From CAIJXV01 sp964497135 (GTDB lineage: Bacteria; Verrucomicrobiota; Kiritimatiellia; CAIKKV01; CAIJXV01), in NCBI GenBank assembly GCA_964497135.1, contig CAZCDO010000120.1:1-12489 (forward strand): a stretch of DNA of 12,489 bases, read 5' to 3'. The stretch's first letter is position 1. Every line of letters begins with the position of its first letter. Positions 1-5,701 of this stretch are shown here, in pieces. The position numbers and the translations under genes are program-made. Under the pieces are notes generated by a model. That model ran no database searches and was not told the origin of the DNA. It saw only the letters and a program-made list of their open reading frames with translations.

Positions 1-46
1 TTTTGCGTGTATATCAGTAGTTGAGGAGCCCGGATCGGAGAATCCA

Positions 47-118
47 GGGTTCAGGGTGTCAGGGTTCAGGATGTGACAAACGGAACCCATTTTGTCCTGA
101 ACCCCGAACCCTGAACCC
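47..118. repeat. Long imperfect inverted repeat of GGTTCAGG units
   Basis: Arms at 47-71 and 95-118 are complementary except for their centres. Each arm has two 10-bp blocks, GGGTTCAGGG and GGGTTCAGGA, or their complements, separated by 4-5 bases, and the loop is 72-94. The left arm also contains a direct repeat (AGGGTTCAGG at 46-55 and 61-70). The element ends 25 bp before the sigma factor start, so it lies in that gene's leader or promoter region. It could be a dispersed REP-like repeat, an RNA hairpin in the 5' leader, or the terminator of an upstream gene outside the window. There is no T-tract after it, which argues against a classical terminator. Confidence 0.7.
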
Positions 119-143
119 CAAGGGCGGTAGGCAAGGAGACCTC

Positions 144-728
144 ATGTCCGACCTGACCGATGAAGCGTTGATGGTCATGTTTCAGCAAGGCAATGCGGCG
201 GCGTTCGAACGACTGTTTGAGCGGTACCGGTTGCCGCTGTTCAATTTTCTTTTGCGACTGTTGCATTTCCAGCGGGAAAGCGCCGAAGATGTGTTGCAGG
301 AGGTGTTTATCAAGCTGGCGAAAGCCCGGGACCTCTATGAGCCCCGGTCTCTTTTCAGACCCTGGGTGTATACCATCGCGCGGAATCACGGCTTGAACCA
401 TTTGCGGTCGCGCGCCGTTGCCAGCGCACAAAAAAACATCTCTTTCGATGAATTGACCGATCCCACTTCGGACCGGCCGGGCCGGGAACTGGCGGGGAAA
501 GATGACACGTTCAAGTCCATCGCCTCGAAGGATGAAGTGGGGCGATTGGATCGGATCATTGCCCGATTGCCATCCCCTTCTAAAGAGGTGTTTATATTGC
601 ATGCGGTGGAGGGTTTGTCGCACGAAGAGATAGCGAAAGTATTGGAACTGAATCCAGCGACGGTTCGAACTCATTTTCACCGGGCGCGAGCCCAATTGTG
701 CCGGTTATTGGCCCAACGATCGACTTGA
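144..728 (+). CDS. ECF-type RNA polymerase sigma factor (sigma-70 family)
   Basis: This is a 194-residue alternative sigma factor that would direct RNA polymerase to a small promoter set. Region 2 spans about residues 10-90. It contains the typical AEDVLQEVFIKL helix (48-59) and the FRPWVYTIARNHGLNHLR segment (71-88) used for core binding and -10 recognition. Region 4 spans about 134-190, with LPSPSKEVFILHAVEGLSHE and a helix-turn-helix at EEIAKVLELNPATVRTHF for -35 recognition. The acidic and polar linker between them (about 100-130) is normal for ECF factors. The open frame extends upstream to base 21, but the ATG at 144 is chosen because AAGGAG lies at 133-138 and because the extra residues are translated inverted repeat. 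The next gene, 12 bp downstream, is the probable regulatory partner. The ECF subgroup cannot be told from the sequence by eye. Confidence 0.93.
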   Translation: MSDLTDEALMVMFQQGNAAAFERLFERYRLPLFNFLLRLLHFQRESAEDVLQEVFIKLAKARDLYEPRSLFRPWVYTIARNHGLNHLRSRAVASAQKNISFDELTDPTSDRPGRELAGKDDTFKSIASKDEVGRLDRIIARLPSPSKEVFILHAVEGLSHEEIAKVLELNPATVRTHFHRARAQLCRLLAQRST

Positions 729-740
729 AGGAGAATCATC

Positions 741-1250
741 ATGAATTGTGACACTTATGCCGAATGGCTATCCGCGCAATTGGATGGCGAATTGGACGCG
801 GAACACGTAAGGGAACTCAATGCCCACCTGGCGACCTGTGAGGCCTGCCAGGAAACCCAGCGAATCATGCGCGGGCTGGCTGCCGATGTCCAGGGCTTGC
901 CCCGGTTGGCGCCGACCGACCGTTCCACCCTGGCGATCAATGTGGCCATTCACCAACTGGCCCCGAAACCGCGCCGAATGGACTTCGGTCCGATCATGGA
1001 CATCGAGGAATTGGCGGAATTTCTGCGGGTGCCCTTGGAGACGGTGGGGCACTATCTGGATGATCTGCCCTCCTTTGAGTTGGGTGGAAAGCTTCTTTTT
1101 CGGCGCTCCAGCGTGGAGCGGTGGATTGAAGGGCGGGAACATCGGGTTCAGGCGGCCGAATCTGATTATCTTTGGGTTGCTGAAGATCCAGCCATTTCAA
1201 AGCTGACGGAAACCAAGGGATTGAGAGTTTCACGCAGAGGGAGTGACTGA
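741..1250 (+). CDS. Zinc-finger (zf-HC2) putative anti-sigma factor fused to an excisionase-type HTH domain
   Basis: This 169-residue protein starts after an ideal ribosome site (AAGGAG at 728-733, which overlaps the sigma factor stop), so the two genes form an operon. Residues 1-45 carry a zinc-binding anti-sigma signature: C3 and then H29-x3-C33-x2-C36 in HLATCEAC. By family knowledge this fold binds and inactivates an ECF sigma factor. Residues 86-131 (MDIEELAEFLRVPLETVGHY and on to FRRSSVERWIEG) match the MerR/excisionase-like HTH_17 pattern: a helix-turn-helix, a short beta hairpin containing LGGKLLF, and a closing helix. Most zf-HC2 anti-sigmas have a membrane helix and a periplasmic sensor here; this one has none, so it should be cytoplasmic. 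It may bind DNA as well as the sigma factor, perhaps to autoregulate the operon. That role is inferred. Confidence 0.8.
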   Translation: MNCDTYAEWLSAQLDGELDAEHVRELNAHLATCEACQETQRIMRGLAADVQGLPRLAPTDRSTLAINVAIHQLAPKPRRMDFGPIMDIEELAEFLRVPLETVGHYLDDLPSFELGGKLLFRRSSVERWIEGREHRVQAAESDYLWVAEDPAISKLTETKGLRVSRRGSD

Positions 1251-1292
1251 TGCTCTGGTTTTTACCACAGCCACGGGGTCACGGCGGAAGAG

Positions 1293-1310
1293 CGGGGTGA
1301 GGACACCCCG
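1293..1310. repeat. Perfect 7-bp GC hairpin, possible terminator or REP-like element
   Basis: CGGGGTG (1293-1299) and CACCCCG (1304-1310) pair perfectly around an AGGA loop. The hairpin lies 43 bp after the anti-sigma stop. No run of T follows it on either strand, so it is not a classical intrinsic terminator. It may slow polymerase, end transcription with Rho, or be a dispersed repeat. Confidence 0.5.
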
Positions 1311-1348
1311 GCTCCAACGGATGAAAACGAGTTAAACTTTCCCCTCAT

Positions 1349-1377
1349 TTGAAATGATTTCCACACTTATTCAAAAT
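1349..1377 (+). promoter_or_regulatory. Candidate sigma70-like promoter for the secretion ATPase gene
   Basis: TTGAAA (1349-1354, five of six consensus bases) and CAAAAT (1372-1377, four of six) are separated by 17 bp. Transcription would start near 1384 and give a leader of about 80 bases before the ATG at 1464. This is based on sequence match alone. Confidence 0.35.
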
Positions 1378-1463
1378 GAACCATAAAGTTGAAACACGGG
1401 CGGGCTGGATCTTGTATAGGATAGATGAAGGGCAACAAAAAACACCTTAATGGGAGTAACGCC

Positions 1464-2999
1464 ATGAAAACGATGAAACAGGAATGGATCGAGTTCTGGA
1501 AGAAGATGGCCCGCATGTTGGATAGCGGTATTCCCATCCTGGCGACCTTTGAAACCATCCAGAAGGAAGCCACCCAGCCGGCCATCCGGGAAACCTGCCA
1601 GGTATTGCTCGAAGAAGTTAAAGCGGGCAACACGGTATATGATGCCCTGGTCCGACTGCCGCAGTACTTCTCGGCGTCCATGCTGAAAGTAATCCAAGTC
1701 GGTGAAATGACCGGTAAATTGCCGGAATCGATGCACAGCCTGGCGGCCGGAATCGAGGAAGGGAGTTTTCAGGTGGTCGCGTTGGATGAAAATGCGGGGG
1801 ATATTCCCCCCGCCGAAATCCGGGAACAACCGGTTGCCGAGTATGATTTGCCGATCATCAATATAGCCGGTCAAATTTGTAAGGCGGCTTACCAGCAAAA
1901 AGCCTCTGCGATCCATATTGAGGTTCGGGCGGACGGAATAAAAATTCGTTTTCGTGTGGATGGGGTTCTGCGGGAGGTTGAAAGTCCCCCCAAGGGTCTT
2001 GGCCCCACGCTCGTCAGCCGTTTCAAAATTATGGCGAACATGAATGTTTCCGAAAAGCGTCTGCCCCAGGATGGTCGGATCCAATTGCGTATTGCCAACC
2101 AGCCGGTTGACCTGCGGGTTTCCTATATGCCCCTCATTGATGGAGAGTCGCTGGTGCTCCGGCTGTTGACCGCGCCGGTCTATTTGCCTGAGGTGAGCCG
2201 AATTTTCAGGGCAGACCACCTGGCGACCCTGCAGCGTTGGCTGAAACGCCCGTCCGGCTTGATTGTGGTTAATGGGCCGATGGGTTCAGGCAAGACGACC
2301 ACCTTGTATTCGATTCTCAAATCCTTCGACCCGATCCACAACAAAATCATGACCGTCGAGCAACCGGTGGAGTATCAGCTGGAAGGAGTCTGCCAGCAGG
2401 GGATCAACCCGTCGCTCGGACTGACTTACCCAGCGGCTTTACGCGCCACCTTTCGCCATGACCCCGACGTGGTGATGCTCGGTGAAGTGCGGGACCGGGA
2501 AACGGTGGCGATTATGACCGAGATGGCTTTGATGGGAACCCGGGTCCTGACGGTATTGCATGCCGATGGGGGAGTGCAAGCGGCACAACGGTTGGTGGAT
2601 ATCGGCGTGGAATCGCACCTGCTCGCTAGTGTTCTCGTCGGGGTTATCTCCCAGCGATTGGTCCGTCAAATATGTCCCCATTGCAAGGAAGAGATCAAAA
2701 CCGAACCGTGGATGCGGGAGTTTTTCCCGAAGGGCGGTCTGCCCAAGCTGCAGGCCGGGAAGGGTTGTGAGAAATGCAATGGAACCGGTTACAGTGGGCG
2801 TCTGGCGATCTTTGAGTTATTCGAGCCGACCGGTGGGATACTGCGTAAATTGACAATGGATGGGAGCACACTGGCCGAAGTTCAAGCGGAAGCCGAGAAA
2901 GCCGGCTTGAAAACTCTGCGCCAGGAAGGCCTGGCTCTGGTGGCGGAGGGGGTGACCACACTGGATGAGATCTTGCGGGTCATTCCGAAGGATGCCTGA
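1464..2999 (+). CDS. GspE/PilB-type secretion ATPase with an N-terminal GspF cytoplasmic domain
   Basis: This 511-residue cytoplasmic protein would power a type II secretion or type IV pilus-like machine. Residues about 8-100 (WIEFWKKMARMLDSGIPIL through GEMTGKLPESMHSLAAGIEE) look like the cytoplasmic helical domain of the platform protein GspF/PilC, but without its membrane helices. After a linker (101-128) comes the GspE-type ATPase: RFRVDGVL (163-170), PQDGRI (201-206), Walker A GPMGSGKTT (271-279), EQPVEY (299-304, usually EDPVEY), Walker B DPDVVMLGEVRD (333-344), LHADGG in place of the usual HTNDA, and a CxxC...CxxC zinc site (C404, C407, C435, C438) followed by GRLAIFEL. The usual N-terminal N1E/MshEN domain is absent. 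ATG 1464 is chosen over the ATG at 1425 because GGGAG lies at 1452-1456. No pilin, GspD or full GspF gene lies nearby. Confidence 0.88.
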   Translation: MKTMKQEWIEFWKKMARMLDSGIPILATFETIQKEATQPAIRETCQVLLEEVKAGNTVYDALVRLPQYFSASMLKVIQVGEMTGKLPESMHSLAAGIEEGSFQVVALDENAGDIPPAEIREQPVAEYDLPIINIAGQICKAAYQQKASAIHIEVRADGIKIRFRVDGVLREVESPPKGLGPTLVSRFKIMANMNVSEKRLPQDGRIQLRIANQPVDLRVSYMPLIDGESLVLRLLTAPVYLPEVSRIFRADHLATLQRWLKRPSGLIVVNGPMGSGKTTTLYSILKSFDPIHNKIMTVEQPVEYQLEGVCQQGINPSLGLTYPAALRATFRHDPDVVMLGEVRDRETVAIMTEMALMGTRVLTVLHADGGVQAAQRLVDIGVESHLLASVLVGVISQRLVRQICPHCKEEIKTEPWMREFFPKGGLPKLQAGKGCEKCNGTGYSGRLAIFELFEPTGGILRKLTMDGSTLAEVQAEAEKAGLKTLRQEGLALVAEGVTTLDEILRVIPKDA

Positions 3000-3021
3000 G
3001 ATAGCGCAGCCTTTTTATTTT

Positions 3022-3038
3022 CGTGATGCCGCATCACG
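3022..3038. repeat. Short palindrome CGTGATGC-c-GCATCACG
   Basis: Two perfect 8-bp complementary arms (3022-3029 and 3031-3038) flank a single base. As RNA this would fold as a 6-bp stem with a 5-base loop; as DNA it resembles a dimeric operator. It lies 22 bp after the ATPase stop. There is no T-tract downstream, so a terminator role is uncertain. Confidence 0.4.
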
Positions 3039-3052
3039 CAAATAAACCGGTC

Positions 3053-3081
3053 TTGCTTCCCGGTTCACCGCGTATTATTCT
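3053..3081 (+). promoter_or_regulatory. Weak candidate promoter for the hypothetical gene at 3125
   Basis: TTGCTT (3053-3058) and TATTCT (3076-3081) are spaced by 17 bp. A better -10-like hexamer, TATTAT, overlaps at 3073-3078 but has only a 14-bp spacing. Both hexamers are imperfect, so this is tentative. Confidence 0.22.
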
Positions 3082-3124
3082 CCGGTTTGTTAAGACGGAA
3101 CCAAAACCCACTGGAGACACTGAA

Positions 3125-3670
3125 ATGCCCATGCAATATCCGGAACTGGACGAGAAAACCCGTGCGAGTATGTTATCGGAATTCGATGCGGAACAGGCCG
3201 GGGCCAATCCGTATCGTAGCAAAGCGTTGTCCGCCCACGGGCAGGAGGCGTTTCCACAGATCATGCGAGACGCCATCAAGCAGGGCACTGAAGTAACCCT
3301 GGCCGCGGCCTTGGCGGATGCCAGTCTCTGGGATCCGATCGAAAAATTCATGCGCGACGGGGTTGCCCAGGAGCGGACGCGGAACGTGCCCCAATCCGCC
3401 GAACGGCTGGCGACGACGGAGTTCAGCACTTGGTACGTTCGGGGCTTGGCGCGCCGGTTAATGGATGAAGGCGTAACGAAATGCCAGGTGGTCCGGGGCG
3501 CGCAGATCAAAAGAGAGCCCAGTGATTGCGTCAAACACGACGGCATGATACTGGACGTCAAAGCGATTTACGATAATCACCGTGCCCGTTATTGGCCCGA
3601 GCCCGGAAATAAAGGGGCTTTGTCCATTCCATTGGCCCCCGGCTGTCCCCATATCATCAAGCGCGTTTGA
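3125..3670 (+). CDS. Uncharacterised protein with a C-terminal Cys/His cluster
   Basis: I do not recognise a characterised family in this 181-residue soluble protein. The first half is mainly helical and polar. The middle carries EFSTWYVRGLARRLMDEGV (99-117), an amphipathic segment that looks conserved. The C-terminal third has C120, C135-x2-H138 (DCVKHDG), HRARYWPEPG (152-161) and C174-x-H176 in GCPHIIKR, so a metal-binding site built from C135, H138, C174 and H176 is possible. There is no signal peptide or membrane segment. The ATG at 3125 follows GGAG (3113-3116) at good spacing; the frame is open from 3023, but that stretch has no ribosome site. The gene stands alone, 125 bp after the secretion ATPase, and converges on the SDR gene with 16 bp between the stops and no visible terminator. 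A functional link to the ATPase cannot be claimed. Confidence 0.75.
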   Translation: MPMQYPELDEKTRASMLSEFDAEQAGANPYRSKALSAHGQEAFPQIMRDAIKQGTEVTLAAALADASLWDPIEKFMRDGVAQERTRNVPQSAERLATTEFSTWYVRGLARRLMDEGVTKCQVVRGAQIKREPSDCVKHDGMILDVKAIYDNHRARYWPEPGNKGALSIPLAPGCPHIIKRV

Positions 3671-3686
3671 TGGTGTAGACCGATCT

Positions 3687-4427
3687 CTATTTATCAACGA
3701 CCCGGGGCAGGGATTCGAAGCGGTAGGTCGGGGTCCATTTCAGGCGGGCTTGAGTAGAGGTGGAATCGACTTCGGTATAGTCGGATTGGCCGATATTGAA
3801 GGATTCCAGGCCGAGATCGGGCAGGGCAAGGGCGGCGAGGGCGGCGGTTCCGATATCGCGGGGATCGAGCAGGGAGGAATAATAACGTTCCATTTTTTCG
3901 CCGTACTTGGTAATCAATTCGCCATCGTAAACGATCCAGCCGGGACGAAGGACGGCGGTCGCGATTTTTGCGGCCTTGAAATAATCGAGGGCAATGCATT
4001 CCTGGATGATCTTCGTCAAGGTATAGAGACCTTTCCCGTAGTTATAGGGGCCAACGCCGATCTGGGCATCCCGGTTGGATTTGCCCTCCCGAAGAACGCC
4101 GCAGGATGAAATCAGCACCACTTTGTTGATGCCCGCTTCCTGGGCCGCGTGATAGAGATTGGCCGTCCCCTTGGCATTGATATCGAAAGACATGGGCGGC
4201 GTTTTGTAGCCGTGCGGGTTGGGCGCCATGTGACACATGACCAGGGCGTCGAGTCCCTCGACTAGGGTCTGGCAGGTCTCGTAGCTCGTGATATCGGCGA
4301 CCTTGAATACCTGGCAGGCGGTTTGTTTTTCAACGATATCGACCCCGCGGACGAAGTGTTGGGCTGCGAGAATTTCTGATAAGCCGCGGCCGGTATAGCC
4401 GCCCGCGCCGGTGAGGAGAAGTTTCAT
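3687..4427 (-). CDS. NAD-dependent epimerase/dehydratase (extended SDR family)
   Basis: This 246-residue oxidoreductase probably acts on a nucleotide sugar or related sugar. The N-terminal Rossmann fold shows LLLTGAGGYTGRGL with the GxxGxxG NAD(P)-binding motif (7-13), an acidic residue after beta 2 (D30 in VRGVD), and DI at 45-46 after beta 3. The catalytic centre has serines S107-S108 in LISSCG and a YxxxK pair, Y135/K139, in LYTLTK. LRPGWIVYDGE (160-170) is the usual segment after the active site. It is shorter than classical UDP-sugar epimerases (310-340), which suggests a small C-terminal substrate domain. The start is preceded by AGGA at 7-nt spacing. The substrate cannot be told, and there are no pathway neighbours. 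It is transcribed away from the repeat-containing gap to its right. Confidence 0.85.
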   Translation of the reverse strand: MKLLLTGAGGYTGRGLSEILAAQHFVRGVDIVEKQTACQVFKVADITSYETCQTLVEGLDALVMCHMAPNPHGYKTPPMSFDINAKGTANLYHAAQEAGINKVVLISSCGVLREGKSNRDAQIGVGPYNYGKGLYTLTKIIQECIALDYFKAAKIATAVLRPGWIVYDGELITKYGEKMERYYSSLLDPRDIGTAALAALALPDLGLESFNIGQSDYTEVDSTSTQARLKWTPTYRFESLPRVVDK

Positions 4428-4583
4428 TCCGATTTCCTGGTTGATGGGTTTCGATCAAAGATATCTGGAAATTTAAGACGATTAGTGGAAAAAGAGAAGT
4501 TCTTTATTTTCGTCCCGAAGACAACATAAAATAAGTAGGGTTCCCCCTCACCCCCGCCCTCCCCCTCGCCGGAGGGAGGAGCT

Positions 4584-4653
4584 CGCGATATCGTAGGGCC
4601 TTCGCTCGTCGAAGGCCGTCTGGGAGCCGGCACGCCGACCAGCGGTGGCCCTA
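4584..4653. repeat. BIME-like repeat, tandem copy 1 (70 bp)
   Basis: This copy starts CGCGATAT and contains two inverted REP-like hairpins, each beginning with GTAG. The first is GTAG at 4593, then GGCCTTCG (4597-4604), loop CTCGT and CGAAGGCC (4610-4617). The second is on the - strand: GTAGGGCC read from 4654 leftwards, then a bulged stem. The outer arms GTAGGGCC (4593-4600) and GGCCCTAC (4647-4654) are also perfectly complementary. A GTAG head next to a hairpin is the known signature of REP elements mobilised by TnpA-REP (RAYT) proteins; applying it here is an inference. Confidence 0.75.
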
Positions 4654-4723
4654 CGCGATATGGTAGGGCCTTCGCTCGTCGAAGGCCGTCTGGGAGCCGA
4701 CACGCCGACCAGCGGTGGCCCTA
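4654..4723. repeat. BIME-like repeat, tandem copy 2 (70 bp)
   Basis: This is a near-identical second copy at an exact 70-bp period. Differences from copy 1 are few, for example TATGG for TATCG near the start and CCGA for CCGG in the middle. The hairpin arms are conserved: GGCCTTCG and CGAAGGCC at 4667-4674 and 4680-4687, and the closing GGCCCTAC at 4717-4724. A third start (CGC) follows at 4724, but the similarity then stops. Confidence 0.75.
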
Positions 4724-4757
4724 CGCACGATATTGTATGGACGGAAAATAAACGGGA

Positions 4758-4786
4758 TTGAAGCCCAGCCTGTTTTCGCTTACATT
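4758..4786 (+). promoter_or_regulatory. Candidate sigma70-like promoter of the uracil-DNA glycosylase gene
   Basis: TTGAAG (4758-4763) and TACATT (4781-4786), each matching four of six consensus bases, are separated by exactly 17 bp. Transcription would begin near 4793, about 18 bases before the ATG at 4811. It lies just downstream of the BIME-like repeats. Confidence 0.4.
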
Positions 4787-4810
4787 CCCTCTTTCAACCG
4801 ACAGGGGATT

Positions 4811-5701
4811 ATGGCCAAGCAGGATTCACCACAACAATGGGTTGCCGATTTCAAGGCCTACCTGGAATTCATCCGGGACGAGGAAAAAATCAAAGCCGTC
4901 AATTTGCGTGCGGAAACCGTTACCACATTGCGCCGCCGGCCTGTGGCGCCGCCGACTTCCGCCGGGTCGCGTGCCGTCCCTTTCCGGCCGGTTGCTTCCA
5001 GTGCTCCCGCTCCCGCAGCCCCGGCTCTTCGTCGGGCCCCGGAGCCGGAGAGTTCGCCTCGTCCCTCCCGGCCGGTGGTGGTTGCGCCATCGGAATCGGG
5101 CGGCGATCCCGCCGAACTGCTGGGCCGAATTGCGGCGCAAATTGCGGGGTGCAAGGCGTGTGGACTGCATTCGACCCGAACGAATACGGTGCCGGGTCAG
5201 GGAAATCTCCGGCCGGAACTGATGTTTGTTGGGGAAGCGCCCGGCGCGGATGAAGATGAGCAAGGGCTGGCGTTTGTCGGCAAGGCTGGCCAATTGTTGA
5301 CCAAGATGATCCTTGCGATGGGCTTTACCCGGGAAGAAGTCTTTATTGGCAACATTAACAAATGCCGCCCGCCGAATAATCGCCCTCCCCAGCCGGAGGA
5401 AATGGATACCTGCCTGCCGTACCTGAAAGCCCAGATCGCGGTGTTGAAGCCCAAAGTGATCGTGGCCCTGGGCGCGACGGCGGTCCGGGGTTTGTTGAAA
5501 TCCGAGATTCCGATCAGCAAGTTGCGGGGCACGTGGCAGGAATTCGAAGGCATTCCGGTGATGCCGACTTTCCATCCGGCCTATTTATTGCGGGATCCGA
5601 GCAAGAAAGTTCCGACCTGGGACGATTTACAGGCCGTATTGAAGAAATTGGACCGGCCTATTCCGAAACGGAAGGCGGCGGAAAATAATCCCCCAAAGTA
5701 G
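4811..5701 (+). CDS. Uracil-DNA glycosylase, family 4 (4Fe-4S type)
   Basis: This 296-residue DNA repair enzyme removes uracil from DNA. The catalytic domain covers about residues 100-285. Four cysteines suit the family's iron-sulphur cluster: C114 and C117 (CKACGLH), C185 (NINKCRPPNNR) and C201 (MDTCLPYL). Motif 1 is VGEAPGADEDEQG (140-152), with the GEAPG-x2-E/D-D pattern, and motif 2 is HPAYLLRDP (255-263). FVGKAGQLL (156-163) is also typical. Residues about 42-100 are a Pro/Ala/Arg-rich, probably disordered linker after a short helical start (WVADFKAYLEFIRDEE), so the protein is longer than the roughly 200-residue core; such N-terminal extensions occur in many bacterial homologues. ATG 4811 follows AGGGG at 4803-4807, at short spacing. 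The earlier in-frame ATG at 4715 would lie inside the repeat. The 3' end overlaps the next gene on the opposite strand by 44 bp. Confidence 0.92.
   Translation: MAKQDSPQQWVADFKAYLEFIRDEEKIKAVNLRAETVTTLRRRPVAPPTSAGSRAVPFRPVASSAPAPAAPALRRAPEPESSPRPSRPVVVAPSESGGDPAELLGRIAAQIAGCKACGLHSTRTNTVPGQGNLRPELMFVGEAPGADEDEQGLAFVGKAGQLLTKMILAMGFTREEVFIGNINKCRPPNNRPPQPEEMDTCLPYLKAQIAVLKPKVIVALGATAVRGLLKSEIPISKLRGTWQEFEGIPVMPTFHPAYLLRDPSKKVPTWDDLQAVLKKLDRPIPKRKAAENNPPK

Larger units (their letters stand above)
1251..1463. other. Intergenic region between the anti-sigma gene and the secretion ATPase gene
   Basis: This 213-bp stretch has no credible coding sequence. It contains a GC-rich hairpin (1293-1310) and then an AT-richer segment with promoter-like hexamers (1349-1377). 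A second TTGAAA at 1389-1394 has no good -10 partner. The layout suggests that the ATPase gene can be transcribed separately from the sigma/anti-sigma operon, although readthrough is possible. Confidence 0.6.
4428..4810. other. Divergent intergenic region with REP/BIME-like repeats
   Basis: This 383-bp gap separates the - strand SDR gene from the + strand glycosylase gene. From left to right it holds the SDR leader (AT-rich, about 4440-4540), a C-rich then purine-rich imperfect inverted repeat (about 4558-4579), two tandem 70-bp BIME-like units (4584-4723), and a sigma70-like promoter for the glycosylase (4758-4786). I found no credible gene in it. A short - strand open frame across 4424-4633 is low-complexity and runs into the repeats. 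Confidence 0.65.

Noticed and set aside
21..143. N-terminal extension of the sigma factor frame
   Set aside because: It is the translated inverted repeat. A good ribosome site precedes the ATG at 144, and ECF similarity begins right after it.
1371..2219. 282-codon - strand open frame opposite the secretion ATPase
   Set aside because: The + strand frame has clear domain motifs throughout; the - strand frame shows none.
4424..4633. Small - strand open frame of 69 codons upstream of the SDR gene
   Set aside because: It consists of low-complexity Gly/Glu/Pro sequence from C-rich and repeat DNA, has no visible ribosome site, and overlaps the SDR start.
4584..4724. Possible CRISPR array
   Set aside because: There are only two copies with an exact 70-bp period and no variable spacers, and the internal hairpins fit a BIME-like repeat.
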